DNA from: Mesorhabditis belari
Taxonomy: Eukaryota; Nematoda; Chromadorea; Rhabditida; Rhabditidae
Assembly: GCA_958450365.1 (NCBI GenBank)
Contig: CAUEEP010000876.1
Span: 358,501 to 422,500, forward strand
Reading direction: 5' to 3'
DNA: 64,000 nucleotides
Positions 23,817 through 36,119 of the stretch are shown here, piece by piece. Both the position numbers and the translations under genes were made by a program. The notes under the pieces are model-generated. The model had not been told where the DNA came from and ran no database searches. It was given only the letters and a program-made list of their open reading frames with translations. Each line of letters begins with the position of its first letter. Position 1 is the first letter of the stretch.

Positions 23817-24703
23817 CCTTTCGAAACACAAATCATTTTTCAGTTCATTCGATTAGTTCTAATTGGTATAAGTACCTGATACGTTTTCCTTTTATAGCTT
23901 GCTTCATCTGTATTTTACTTGTTTTATTCCTTTCATAGTCAGCAAAAATCTTTGTATGCGATTCAATAACAGGAACGGATTCGATTTTGATCACATAGTG
24001 AAACAGGCAGAGGCTGGAACGGCCAGGTGTCACCCAAAACGGGAATCAACTTTTGATTAATTGTAATTTCTTGAAAGCTATCTTAATGATTACTTTCATT
24101 CATTGAAAAATCTTTTTTAAGAACTTTTTCAATAAAATTGCCTTTAACATTCGTTTCTAATGAGCTTTTCGTTTGCTCTGACTATTGAAAAGCTTTAATT
24201 CTTCATCAATAAATCTAGTTTTTTCATTGATTCAGTTTGATTCACTATTTTACTTTTTTTTCTTCTTGCCTAAATTGTACAGCAAGACAAAAACTACTTT
24301 CTACCCTCGCCACCGCTTTCCATCATTTACAGCCCTCCCTTTTCCCCCTTCTTGACGCCGTTTTGCCCATATTATTTGTGCACAATTGAGCCAGGATCAA
24401 TCTTTTATCTGTGTTCATTCCCTTGTCCCCTTGTACAAAATATAGCTGTCTTATTAGGTTTTGAATTAGTTTTTGAAGGAAAGTCTAAAATCGCTTTAGC
24501 TAGTGAATATGATCGCTCCAATAGTAAAATCTAACAATGAGTACACGTCTTTGACTTTGATTTTAGACTTTGAATCATAGACTTACCGCATTTATTCTAA
24601 TAGAAACTAATATTCTATATTTATTCGAAAAGAAACGCATCTTTCTGAAAATGGTATAAGATCGATTTAGAGAGTAAAAAGCCCAATCGGGAACATAAAA
24701 ACG
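23817..24703. other. Intergenic, nothing recognised
   Basis: AT-rich sequence with a pyrimidine-rich stretch at 24300-24365. No exon series or repeat of the families described elsewhere was seen. Confidence 0.4.
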
Positions 24704-25213
24704 GGGAGTGGGACAAATGCTACCTTTTTTTGCGCACTCGGACATTTGCGCACCTTTTTTCCGCACCTTGCCCATTAGCGCACCTTTTTTCGCGTTTTAA
24801 AAAAGCTCTAAAAGCTAATATTAACAAAAAAAGCTCTAAAAAGCTAATATTAACCAATTTCTATTCCAAAAGTTGTTTTTCTAGGTAATTTTAGGGCGTA
24901 GAATCGAAATTTTGACATATCAGAGCTTGTGGAAACAAACGCACGGAGTTATACAAAGAGAAAAATCGACAATTTAATTTGATCTAACCGTTTTGTCTTT
25001 CAAATTGGTTCCACACGCTCTGTTATGTCAAAATTTGAATTCGACTCCCTCAAATTACCTAGAAAAACAATTTTTGGAAAGGAAATCGGTTAATATTAGC
25101 TTTTTAGAGCTTTTTTAAAACGCGAAAAAAGGTGCGCTAATGGGCAAGGTGCGGAAAAAAAGGTGCGCAAATGTCCGGGTGCGCAAAAAAAAGGTCGCAT
25201 TTGTCCCACTCCC
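24704..25213. mobile_element. Foldback element F1
   Basis: Same family as 17048-17622: arms start GGGAGTGGGACAAATGC and are near-perfect inverted copies for about 240 bp. Both carry only one GGACATTTGCGCACC unit, so it represents the unexpanded state. A block near the left-arm centre (AAAAAAGCTCTAAAAAGCTAATATTAAC) is duplicated. Confidence 0.85.
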
Positions 25214-25351
25214 TAAAAACGACTGTTTTTGAGCTCTATATAGGTATTTAAACGTGTTTTCTAATTGAAAACAGTGAGAACTAAAATTGTGAAGAAGAAA
25301 AAACTGGACAAAAAGTTGGTTAGAAGTTGGGGAAAAGTGATTTATCATGGT

Positions 25352-26685
25352 GATTTGTTATAGTGATTTTCATAAGCGCAAATTTGATGCTATGATACTC
25401 AACGTAGATGAAATTGGCGCCAAAGATTTTAGCGCAAAAACGCGGCGCTTTTGCTAGCACCTCGGTACAATAGACACCTAAAACTGTTCAAATTTGGTCA
25501 ACCGTTTGAAATTTGCAGAACTGTGGATGCTTGTGACACGAAAAAAAGGCTAATTTACGTTTATGGACTTAAAATTGGTCTTGACCTTGACTCAGAATCA
25601 GGGTTTTTAATGAAGTTTAATTCTATTTTTGATACTTTATTTTTTTTTCTCGAATCTGATCCCCTCTCTGCTCATTAGCTCTTTTTTATTCAAAACTCAT
25701 CACTATTTTTTTCTATTCTGTGTGTTTTGCTCACCAGTTGATTAGAAAAATGAAAATTTTTGCAGTTCTGCAAATTTTATGGATTTTATCTCTCGTGTAT
25801 CAAAAAATGAAATGTTTTTTTGTTATTTACAATTCAATTCATCCTAAATCTCTTTCAAATGACCTTTTCAAGGATAATTTGCACTTTTTCGTTCGATTTG
25901 TTTTAAAACTCTTTAGCCATGATGTTATTTTTCTTTAGCCATGATAGACCAAACAGTATTTATTAGCCATGATATTATTTTTTCTTTAGCCATGATAGAC
26001 CAAAGAGTTGCAATCTATCAGAATAACTAAAGGAGGAGAATTTGTCAAAATTAATTTTATAAAGAGCAATTCTGGTGAAGTGCCTCTGAACACGTTCTAT
26101 TTTTTGAATAAGATTTAGTAGGGAAGGAGACCAAATCAACGAATCGTATTCAAGAATAGGGCGGGCATAAGCAACAAAACACATCCGATAAGTTTTGATG
26201 TTAGGTATGGTAATAGACCTGAGGATACGGTTAACACTTAGCACACTTTTTCGTTCAATTTGTTTTAAAACTCTTTAGCCATGATGTTATTTTTCAAAAT
26301 TGGTCGTAAATGATTGTAAAATTTGTATGTTCTTGAATCTAAAATTCTCCGTTCACGCCGCAGTAAAGCTAAACCGGATCTTTTTTTGTAAAACCAGTTT
26401 TTTCCGGTACAATCGAAATTTTGGCTCTGACTATTTAGAGGCAAAATTTGAACAATTCAACATTTTATCCGTGTTCGTTTTATCGCAAAACCTTTTTCAA
26501 AGCTTGACTTCTTTAATCTTTTCCAAAGCAGCCAAACGGTTGACCAAATTTGAACAGTTTTAGGTGTCTATTGTATCGAGGTGCTAGCAAAAGCGCCGCG
26601 TTTTTACGCGAAAATCCTTGGCGCCAATTTAATCTACGTTGAGTATCATATCATCAAATTTGCGCATATGAAAATCACTATAACA
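25352..26685. mobile_element. Foldback element with ~150-bp arms around a LINE fragment
   Basis: Arms 25352-25510 and 26534-26682 are inverted copies (shared GCGCCGCG, GTGCTAGCAAAAGCGCCGCG-type core, TTTAGGTGTCTATTGTA). The interior contains a non-LTR retrotransposon fragment on the minus strand and 53-bp direct repeats around it. Confidence 0.75.
25975..26244 (-). pseudogene. Non-LTR retrotransposon reverse transcriptase fragment
   Basis: The 89-codon frame reads the C-terminal part of a LINE reverse transcriptase, with RSITIPNIKTYRMCFVAYAR, PILEYDSLIWSP and KIERVQRHFTR. This matches the usual thumb-region pattern (Y...VRPILEY....W.P.....I..IE.VQR.FT). It has no catalytic YxDD block and no upstream domains. 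Direct repeats at 25881-25933 and 26241-26295 flank it, as expected for target-primed insertion with a long target site duplication. Confidence 0.8.
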
Positions 26686-26761
26686 AGGAAACAACTTTGA
26701 CTCCTTCTTTCTTCCCTTCTACTTTTCTCTTTTCTTTCCCTCTTTCTCTTGACAAGTTAAG

Positions 26762-26838
26762 GTACCGAATCGCTCAATGGTTAGAACAATTGCCCCGAAA
26801 GAAAAAGGTCAAAGTTCAATCCCCTCTATGGAAATTTT
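26762..26838 (+). pseudogene. tRNA-like sequence in the left palindrome arm
   Basis: D-arm-like CGCTCAATGGTTAGAACA and T-arm-like GTTCAATCCCC occur at tRNA spacing, but the anticodon stem region (GCCCCGAAAGAAAAAGG) does not pair. The inverted partner is at 28735-28806. Confidence 0.4.
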
Positions 26839-27681
26839 CTTCCTACTAATTCCTTCCTTTCTTTCTTTCTTTCTTCCTTGTTTCCTTCCTTTCTTCTTCC
26901 CCCTTATTCCTCTGTTCTAAAGCTTTTCAAAGCTCTTTTTTAGTTCTAAAACTTAAAAAAACTATTATAATCTCTTATTCAATTCAAATGAGTTGATAGA
27001 ATGATAAAAAGGTTCGCTTGAATAAAAATAGGCTACAAGACTAGGATAAATTTGGTTTAAAACAAGATTACGGTAGTTTTCGAAAGTTGAACGTTTTAGA
27101 CAACAGAGAGAAAGCTTTATTGTAACTCTAATAAATGACATAGTTCATCTCAAAAGCTCTTGTTACTGGAAATTTTAGTTTTACTAACATTTTAGAAGCT
27201 AACCTAGAAGTTTTAGCTTACTACTTTACACTCGAGTTTGTACCCAGACAAATAGCTTCATTAATCTTTTTCATCTTTTGTTCTTATCTACGAAATTCCT
27301 GAAAAACGAACGAGTAATAGCCGGCGTGTTTACTGATCGCGCTCGGGTTGTCCTTGTTTCGGTTTTCTGTCACCTGAAAAAAAAAGATAATGTTGATGCA
27401 AAATGATCTCTGTCATATGAAATATCAATCGGTTGATAAAATTGATTGGATTTCAAATCTAATTTAACTTTAGAAAGATCTAAAACTCACAGGGAAATTC
27501 ATTGCCAGTTTTTTACTTGCATAGCCAAGTGCTAAAGACTCATGTTTACCGTAAATTTCTTTCTGTCTTTTTAAAACTGTCTTTTTTGTCTTTCTTTTTG
27601 ATGCTTGATTGTTATTTGATTGTTATTAATCATTGTTCAATGTTTACTAATCATTTGATTAAGTTTAAACAAATCAATGAA

Positions 27682-30600
27682 ATGATTTGGTTCGAAAGGA
27701 GTACATGGAATATCATCCAAATGGCATTTGGAATGATGCTCACATTCATCGCCTCAATGTGTCATTCGTTTATCGCGGAAACGGTGAGCAAATGAGCATA
27801 ACTTTAAATAATACTATACCATAGTTATTCTAGGGTTTCTATCCATCCAACTAGTAAATAAACAAGTTCATCAATGCTTTCTTATGTTTTATAAATTTCA
27901 ATCCAAATTTCCTTATCAGTTTTAGATCTTTCTAAAGTTAAATTAGAATTGAAATCCAATCAATTTTATCAACAGCTGATATTTCATATGATAGAGATCC
28001 TTTTTCATCAAAATTATCTCTTAATTTTTTTTCAGGTGACAGAAAACCGAAACAAGGACAACCCGAGCGCGATCAGTAAACACGCCGGCTATTACTCGTT
28101 CGTTTCTCAGGAATTTCTTAGATAAGAACAAAAGATGAAAACGATTAATGAAGCCATTTGTCTGGGTACAAACTCGAGTGTAAAGTAGTAAGCTAAAACT
28201 TCTAGGTTAGCTTCTAAAATGTTAGTAAAACTAAAATTTCCAGTAACAAGAGCTTTTGAGATGAACTATGTCATTTTTTAGAGTTACAATAAAGCTTTTT
28301 CTCTGTTGTCTAAAACGTTTAACTTTCGAAAAGTACCGTAATCTTGTTTCAAACCAAATTTATCCTACTTGTAGTCTATTTTTATTTAAGCGAACCTTTT
28401 TATCATTCTATCAACTCATTTGAATTGAATAAGAGATTACAATAGTTTTTGAAAGTTTTAGAACTAAAAAAGAACTTAGAAAAGCTTTAGAACAGAGGAA
28501 TAAGGGGGAAGAAGAAAGGAAGGAAACAAGGAAGAAAGAGAGGAAAGAAAGAAAGAAGAAGAAAGAGGAAGAGAAGAGAAGAAAGAAAGGAAGCAAGAGA
28601 AGAAAGAAGGAAGCAGAAAGAAAGAAGAAGAAAGAAAGAAATATCTGGGATTTCAGAACCGTGAACTCCCGCTCTACTTGAAAATCAGAATCACATGTAT
28701 TAGGAATAAAGAGAAGGAATTAGTAGGAAGAAAATTTCCAGAGAGGGGATTGAACTTTGACCTTTTTCTTTCCGGGCAATTGTTCTAACCATTGAGCTAT
28801 TCGGTACCTTAACTTGGCAAGAGAAAGGGGAAAAGACGAGAGGAAAGACAAGAGAAAAGAAGAAGGGAAGAAAGAAGGAGTCAAAGTTGTTTTCTTTCAG
28901 AGCATGCATGCTTTACGCGGCCTCTTTGATCTCAAATGTTGTCGCACCTCCTTTGGTTTATGTTCTAGGTATTGTAAAACCTATTTCAATCAAATCCTCT
29001 TAATTCAGGTTTACGATTTTCCCTATTCCTTGGCGCTTTCTTCTATGCTATTTACATGTCAGCGTTCTTTCATTTAACATCATGGTATCTGTATTCGGGA
29101 GCGATAGCTGATGGATTGGTGTCTGGATGTGGGTTTGAAAAAAACAATAATTGTAAATGAATTGAAAATAAGGTTGATGGAAGGTTAAAACCTAATGGTC
29201 TAATGGCTTAGAGGTAACTTTTCTTTAATTAATAGAAAAATTGTCTTTACTTAACAATTCTAACAGTCTAAACAGTCTAAACAAGAGTCAGTTTATTGAA
29301 ATTTCTTGGAAAGAACTTTCTAAATTGGTTTTTGTTAGCACTGATGCTTGGCTCTTGTCGAGTTTAGGGGATTTTTAGATAAGAAGGCTAGCTTTAAATA
29401 TTTATAACTCTAGAAGCAATATTTTCAATAAATCTTTTGGTTAGAATAAAGCTTGTCCAATGAATCTTGTCAAAATAGCTATTGATTAATGAATAAATTT
29501 GGAAATTGCTCAAAATTCTAGTAAAATTATTAAATGTCAAATGTCAAATGTCAAAACTGTCTTGAGAATATGTCTACATTCAAAATTATTTAGTGATGTG
29601 GACAGCCGTTGGTCAGTATATGACGTTGAACTCCAATGAGAGAACAGTTGGACGAAATAGCAGTCTTATGTACATGATAATCATGTCTGGGTGAGTAAAT
29701 TTAATCTCTTATCCGATTATTGACAATATCAAATACAATTTAAACCTAAAAACTTATTGTTTGATATAAAGATCTACACCAATTGGATATTCCTTTGAAT
29801 TATCCTTTGAATTCTTTTCAGTACTCTCTGGGGTGGTGTCTTTCTCGTGGTGATGTTTGGCTCGAAGAGTGATCGAGATATTTCATGTAGGTAAATGAGT
29901 CCTAAAGTTTTTTATTCTATTGGGTTGGTGAATTGAAAACTATTGGGTTGGTGAATTGGACTTTCAACTAAAATTTATTCAACATAAAACCATCAATTCA
30001 TTCGATATAATTTCCATTATTATTGACGGCTTCTGCCCATTTTACAGGCAATTTGCGGATTCCTCTTTCGTAGTAGGATTTTGGTTTTGAATCTAAAAAC
30101 TTTCAAAGCCAATTTTTGACTGCTTCTTCCTAATCGAAGTGTTCTCCTGCAAGCTCATTACTCATGATCCGGAATAAATAGTAATCGAAAGGGGCCAGGT
30201 CCGGACTGTATGGGGATGCGACAAAAGTTCCCAAACAAGGCTATTTATTTTAGAGCGAGTCAGTTTTGCAACATGAGGGCGCGCGTTGTCGTGGATGAGA
30301 ACGAACTTTGACTTGGAGGCCCTATTCTTCTTCAGGGATTCATTCACCTTTTCCAACTGTTCACTGTATTTGATTGCATTAAGGGTCGTCTTGCTATCCA
30401 GCAACTCCCAGCACACCATTCCCTCCATATCCCAGAAAACGCAGAGCATAAACTTCTTCTGGTGCAAATCGGGCTTAGGGTCACTTTCGGTTGCTTGGTG
30501 AATTGAAAACTTCCGGACTTTGAACTAAAATTTATGCAACATAAAACTATCAATTCATTCCAAATAATTTCTATTATTATTGACGACTTCTGCCCATTTT

Positions 30601-33600
30601 ACAGGCAGTTTGCGGATTCCTCTTTCGTGATTTTGGATTTGAGGATTTTGGTTTGTGTGTGAGACAAGTGTGAGACTCAAAAATGGAGGACTGGAGATGT
30701 CAGCCGTCAGCCCAGTTTGAGCACTTTCTTCAAAAGAAACCCATTTTGCTGTCAATAGAAAAGTTGTAGAGAATCAAAAATGAAGCTTATATCCAAATTT
30801 TCAAAAAGATACACTTAGTAGTTTCGCTTAAAATGCAAGTTTTGTGAAAATTCGTAAATTTGGCATTTCTTGAAAACCAGTTTTTGAATCGTTCTGAAAA
30901 TTTGGAGATAAGCTTCATTTTGGATTCTCTACAACTTTTCCATTGACACCAAAATGGGTTTCTTTTGAAGAAAGTCCTCAAACTGTGACATATAACAGTA
31001 GCCCGCAGTTTTTAATTCACCGACCCAATAATTCTTTTACGAATACATTACTCTTTTATAAATTTACCTTCAAAAGCAAGCTTTTAGTGTCAACTCAATA
31101 CATTCTCTATTCCGTATTCACTGCTGTTTCCCTACTCGGCGGGCTCATCTTCTTAATGCTTCCAAATCCACCAGAAGATCGAAATGAGAAGAAAAAACTT
31201 GATGATGATCAACCGAGAAATCATTGGGGAGAGGTTTTGGAGGAATTATGTAAGTTTCACTTTTATCCGAAAGTTGAAAAGGTTTTAGATAAATCAGCAC
31301 GGTTGGTGATCACGTTCGATTTCCTACTGATTGCCATTCCGTCAGCTTTCACTGGAATCGAGTTGTCATTTTGGTAAGTTGAGAAGAAGTAGCTTTGCCT
31401 TAACTACAATAGATTTCCTATAAAGTAGTACAATGGATTACAGTAAAAAATAGCTAATAGATTGAGTACTATGTGTTGATATGGCTTACTCTTTTTAGAA
31501 ACAACTAATGCTTCAATTCACTTACAGTTTTTATCATTTAAAAACTCTATTGTTCTTTTAAAAGTAGTTCTTTTAAAAGTAGTTCTTTTAAAAATAGTAG
31601 TTTAAAAGTAGTAGTTTAAAAGTAGTAGTTTAAAAGTAGATTTCTATTTGACCCTAACTTCACCAATAAACAAGTCTAAACAACAGTGAGTAAAGTTTTA
31701 GACTTAATGAATCAAATCTTTATTTAAAGAAAAGCAAAACTCAAATGAAATCAAGTCAATATTTCCTTCCAAATGTTTTTTTCTTTTTTTAAATCACATT
31801 GTTTTTCAGGGTAGGCGTCTATCCAACATCTCTATCATTCACGAAAAGCTTCTCGATGAACACCAATGTGATGATTGCATTGAATTGCATATCAGTTGGA
31901 CTTGGAGAGCTTTTAGGTATCAAAATAACTCTTTTCCAAAAATTTTGCCTTTAGGTGGTCTCATTTTTGGAGTCTTTGGCAAGAAACAAACGAGCGTAGG
32001 GAGATATCCATTTATGTGGCTTGGAACGGCTTTGAGGTTTGTTCTAGAAAAAGTAGATGGTTATTTCTTGAATATTTCAAGTAGTTACTGTAGTTTTTTA
32101 TCAAAATTTCTATATTTTAGCATTGTTGCGTATATTGCTATTTGGTTGAATATACCCGGACCCGCTTCGTTTGAGGAAACTTATGAGATTTCTGTGATTC
32201 ATCCAAAGTTAGTTAATCAAGCTTTTTCTCAGTAAAGTTCTCTTATTTTCTCTAATTCTCTTATTCTCTTATTCAAAGTTCTCTGATTCTAAGCTCCTTT
32301 TTTTCAGTATTGCTTTGGCATTAATCTGTGGCTTTCTACTGGGATTCTTTGACTGTTGCATCAATTCGATGATCTACCCATACATCTCAGTGCAATTCGA
32401 GGGACAAACAAAGCAAGCGTTTGCTTTGTCCAAATTTTTCCATGTAAGTTCAGAAAACGAAAGTATAACTTGAATAACTTGAACACTGTTCAAACGAGCA
32501 TCACTCTTGTGACTCATTTAACAAGAAGAAAGCTCTTTTACCAAAACTTTTGTCATGTAACCTCCTAAAACTCACTTAAACTACAAGCTCATTGAAAAAT
32601 AGTGTTTTCGAGTACTGCGTTTTCTAAATTGCACTTATTTGTAAAAACTATTGTAGCCAAGTTGTCACTTTGCATTTAATCAGCCCAATTTCGATATCAT
32701 TGACTGAGCTTTATGATTCCTCATCGAATGATACCAAAGTCTGAGTTGATCGGATGTAAACTAACGGTTTGACTACGGTAGTTTGCTCAAATAGGTGCCT
32801 TTTAGGAAACCCATTACTCGCGAGGAACACACTCTACTCAAAAATGCTTCCCAATTTTGCATTTGTCAAATTGGCATCTTCAAGCTACTTCAAAAAGTTG
32901 CATTTGAAGTAATAGGTTGACCGGAAAGTTTAATAGCTTTGATTCAATCCAGTCAGGAGTTTCCATTTTGCAGCAAAAAGGTTCAAAGTCAACGTTTCAC
33001 TCAAAGAAAGCGGAGATTTTTCAAAAGTTTCTTTTTTAATTGACCCATTTGCCAATTAAAGGGCGTCAAAAGTTCTTATCCTTTTAACGGGGGTAGTCAA
33101 AACAGCGCCATAATAGAAAACGTTCAAAACAGCGCCGTCAAATTTCTCACACTCCAAAAACCAAGCCAAAAAAGCCTTTTTTATATCAAAAAATTCCTTG
33201 CGTTCTTGGCTACATGATGGGTGAAACAGTTTTTTAAAAAGTTAATATTTCATAGATAAAAAGAGCACTCAAAATGGGTCTCTAAAGATATTCAGTTAAC
33301 CAACTGAGTATCACTCGACACACATTTTAAGTGCTCTTTTTATCTAGGAAATATTAACTTCTTTAAAAAACTGTTTCACCCATCATGTAGCCAAGAACGC
33401 AAGGAATTTTTTGATATAAAACTTGAACCGGCTTGGTTTTTTGGATTGTGAGAAATTCGACGGCGCTGTTTTGAACGTTTTCTATTATGGCGCTGTTTTG
33501 ACTACTCCCCCTTTTAACTGAATACTTTTATTTAATTTTTCAAGCTACAGTCCGCTTTTTTAAGGGTACTTTTTGAAATGAATAATGAACCAATCGATCT

Positions 33601-34640
33601 ATAGTTTGTTTTATCAAAAAGTCCTATTATTGATTTACAAATCGCTCTTTAAGAAATTCTGAAAAGCTCGCGTTCGTCCATTTTTTTAATCATTTGAAGT
33701 TGAGCAGTCAAAAACGATAAAACCGTTTTCGATTCTCGATTTGATTCCGATTTGAGCACTTTTCCTTAAAGAAATCTATTTTGGTGTTTGAAGACAAAAA
33801 ATAGAGAATGAAAAGTTAGGCGGATAGACAAATTTTCATAACATTTCACCAAGTCGTTTCCATTCTATGTCCATTCTAAGGATTTAAAAAAAAAAACAAG
33901 AATTCCCGTTCGAATTTGCTTCAAAGCGGACTCAAATCTGCCTAAAAATAAGCGAAATGTGATAGTTAATCTTTTTTATTCAAAGCAAATCACACATTAA
34001 TCAGCTAATCATTCATTTATAAACAAAAATTACAAAAAGACGGATAAGACTTTCCGGTCAAACCAATAATAAGTCAAGCGCATCAATCAATTTTCGGAAT
34101 CTAATCGACTAGTGCTAAAGTAACCAACAAATGATTGCAAAATGAGGTATTCCATTTTGAACTCAAAGTCTACCTCAAGGCGGTAATGATAAACTACCTT
34201 ATTTTCCCTAATAGTAGTGCCCCGAATTAACGAATATTTTACAGTTTTCAAGTTTTCACAGAAGCTCAGCAAGTCTAATCCCCCAAAAGATCTCATTGTC
34301 AGCTACATTTTGGACCCCACATCGTTCTGATAAGCAGTTTTCAAGGCTTCGAGCAATTTAAACGAAGCTTACGGTGCACTACTATTAGGAAAAATACGCT
34401 ATTCCTTTTTTTCAGTCTGCTTTGAGTGCCGTTTGTCTCTTCTACGGCTCCGTGTTCTCAATTCAAGTTCAACTATCAATCCTCCTCGTCGGAACAATAA
34501 TCTCTTCAATATCTTACACATACGGAGAACGAAGATATCATGCAAAACAAAGGCGTTTTATATTAGAATCGGAGTCATCGGGGCGGCCGTTAGCTCAAAC
34601 GATTAGCAGTATCAGCTCTGAATCATTTCACAAATTATAA
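27682..34640 (+). CDS. UNC-93-like membrane protein A
   Basis: Thirteen exons: 27682-27783, 28036-28097, 28901-28968, 29009-29128, 29594-29690, 29822-29890, 31077-31249, 31289-31373, 31810-31916, 31955-32036, 32121-32207, 32308-32443 and 34416-34640. They join in phase to 470 codons without stops. Family marks: the start NIIQMAFGMMLTFIA, SKHAGYYS (about residues 48-55), MWTAVGQYMTLNSNERT (119-135), IPSAFTGIE (near 250), YPTSLSFTK, GFFDCCINSM and FALSKFFHSALSA. These match the nematode UNC-93-like family (MFS fold, about 11-12 membrane helices); C. elegans UNC-93 regulates a muscle K+ channel, but the role of this paralog is unknown. A charged loop (EDRNEKKKLDDDQ) splits the halves. Exon 1 and 2 lie in a palindrome. 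The exon 2 donor (GTTCGT) and exon 7 acceptor (CAAAAG) are weak, so those two borders are the least sure. Confidence 0.9.
28735..28806 (-). pseudogene. tRNA-like sequence in the right palindrome arm
   Basis: Minus-strand inverted partner of 26762-26838 within intron 2 of UNC-93-like gene A. D- and T-arm boxes remain, but the anticodon arm is unpaired. The two copies differ at a few positions. Confidence 0.4.
29929..31030 (-). mobile_element. mariner remnant joined to its MITE derivative, in UNC-93 A intron 6
   Basis: Ends are ATTGGGTTGGTGAATTGAAA and AATTCACCGACCCAAT. The left half (29942-30490) holds a minus-strand transposase C-terminal half: ELLDSKTTLNAIKYSEQL, LIHDNARPHVAK (catalytic Asp), and RGIRKLPVKWAE before a stop at 29998-30000. 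The third catalytic block is out of frame. From about 30490 a second, shorter copy of the element follows, matching the 520-bp MITEs at 55730 and 62619. Confidence 0.8.
33087..33512. mobile_element. Foldback element in UNC-93 A intron 12
   Basis: Arms of about 185 bp are inverted copies: GTAGTCAAAACAGCGCCATA at the left and its complement at the right, through GATGGGTGAAACAGTTTTTT and ATAAAAAGAGCACT. The loop is about 55 bp. There is no coding capacity. Confidence 0.85.
34196..34401. mobile_element. MITE M1 immediately upstream of UNC-93 A exon 13
   Basis: A ~205-bp M1 copy with ends CCTAATAGTAGTG and CACTACTATTAGG. Its right edge lies 14 bp before the last exon, so the polypyrimidine/acceptor TTTTTTTCAG follows the element directly. 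Confidence 0.75.
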
Positions 34641-35554
34641 TACACTCGAGAAATCGATATAATCAATGTTTGTACAGTTTAGAAAGCTAAGCTTTTGACA
34701 AATGTTTCATATTTTTTTTCGACGATGAAAACAAATTTGTAAGACTCTTTCAAATGAGTTGAATGTTTTGAACGGTTTTTGACAATTGATCTTTTAAATG
34801 CAATTACTTTTTCTTGTTCTGAATTCTTTACGCATTTTTTTTTAATATTTTCACTTTTTACGGTTCTTCTTTGTGTACAATAAATTCTAAACAGAATTTG
34901 GAAGATGCAAAGCAGAAGCAAAAGCTATCAAATAATCAAAAACTACAAATTTTTAAATTCATAAAGTTTTTCTAAATGTCTAAAAGTCTTCTTGGTCTAA
35001 ATGCTCCTTGGAATCATCTCATTTTGAGAAAAATTGTCTTTAATTAACATCACAGCGGTTGGGAGGTAAAACAGGCTAATGGTGGGTCTTTCTTTACTTA
35101 ATAGAAAAATTGTCTTCACTTAGTAATTCTAACAGTCTAAACAGTCTAAACAAGAGTGAGTTTATTGAAATTTCATGGAAAGAACTTTCTAAATGGGTTT
35201 TTGTTAGCACTGATGCTTGACTCTTGTCGAGTTTAGAGGATTTTTAAAGAAGAAGGCTAGCTTTAAATATTTATAAGTCTAGAAACAATATTTTCATTTA
35301 CTTTACAGAGGAAAACAGTTCAGCCTTTCTAATTAGATCAAAAAGAGCACAATTGGAAAGATTAACTCTGAGAAAATTGCAGAATTGACGAATGCTATTC
35401 TACTTGAGAATGACTCAATCTCTGACCGGGTATAGGGTTCGTTCTGTTGATTCCAAAGATGTAGATAACTTTTGCTGGTTCAGGAGTGCAAATAATCAGT
35501 TGAGAATTGAAAACTAATAGTTGTTTACACCTTTGCAATGGCAAGCTTTATGCA

Positions 35555-35960
35555 TCCGATTTCGATCTTTGAGTTGAGGCCATTTCTTGGGTTGGGCAGT
35601 TTGAATATCAATAAAAAGATATTGTTTTTTTGCTCTGGTTCTATTCTTCTCATGTCAAACTTATATTGCTTCTCCTTTTTCATAATTAAAAACAACTTTT
35701 TATTGCATTCCATTATTTGAAGCATTTCTATAATAAACATTTTTTTAAAATTCCAAAAACTTATAGATTTGACTATTTTAGTTGTTTTAAGAAGTTTAGA
35801 AGCTTGGCTGCTCCATAAAATGTTGTTTTTAATTATCAAAAATGGAAAGCAATAAAAGTTTGACATGAGGAGAATAGAACCAGAGCAAAAACAATATCTT
35901 TTTATTGACAATCAAACTGCTCAACCCAAGAAATGGCCTCAACTCAAAGATTTTCGAACT
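35555..35960. repeat. Palindrome downstream of UNC-93 A
   Basis: Arms of about 140 bp (35560-35715 and 35815-35955) are inverted copies, with GAGGCCATTTCTTGGGTTG and AAAAAGATATTGTTTTT blocks. The right arm is followed by a second direct partial copy of its outer part at 36010-36060. No gene is seen in 34641-35555 either. Confidence 0.75.
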
Positions 35961-36119
35961 CAAAGAAAAAGAAAGACTCAAAGATTCAAAGATCAAGAAT
36001 GATTTTATTAATATAAAAAGGAAAAGCAATAAAAGTTTGACATGAGGGGAATCAAACCAATCAAAATCAAACAAGCAAACAATTTCCTAGCAATCAAGAG
36101 CACTATCCCCACACAGCCA

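Larger units (their letters stand above)
26686..28893. repeat. 2.2-kb palindrome over the 5' end of UNC-93-like gene A
   Basis: The left arm (about 26686-27487) and right arm (about 27918-28893) are inverted copies, with a 430-bp spacer holding exon 1 (27682-27783). The right arm contains exon 2 (28036-28097). The left arm holds the same 62 bases in antisense at 27312-27373, with no difference. The right arm is longer because of an expanded GA-rich stretch at 28500-28640. Each arm also carries one tRNA-like sequence. Confidence 0.85.

Noticed and set aside
28411..28909. Phe/Ser/Leu-rich hydrophobic frames
   Set aside because: Translations of the GA-rich low-complexity part of the palindrome arm.
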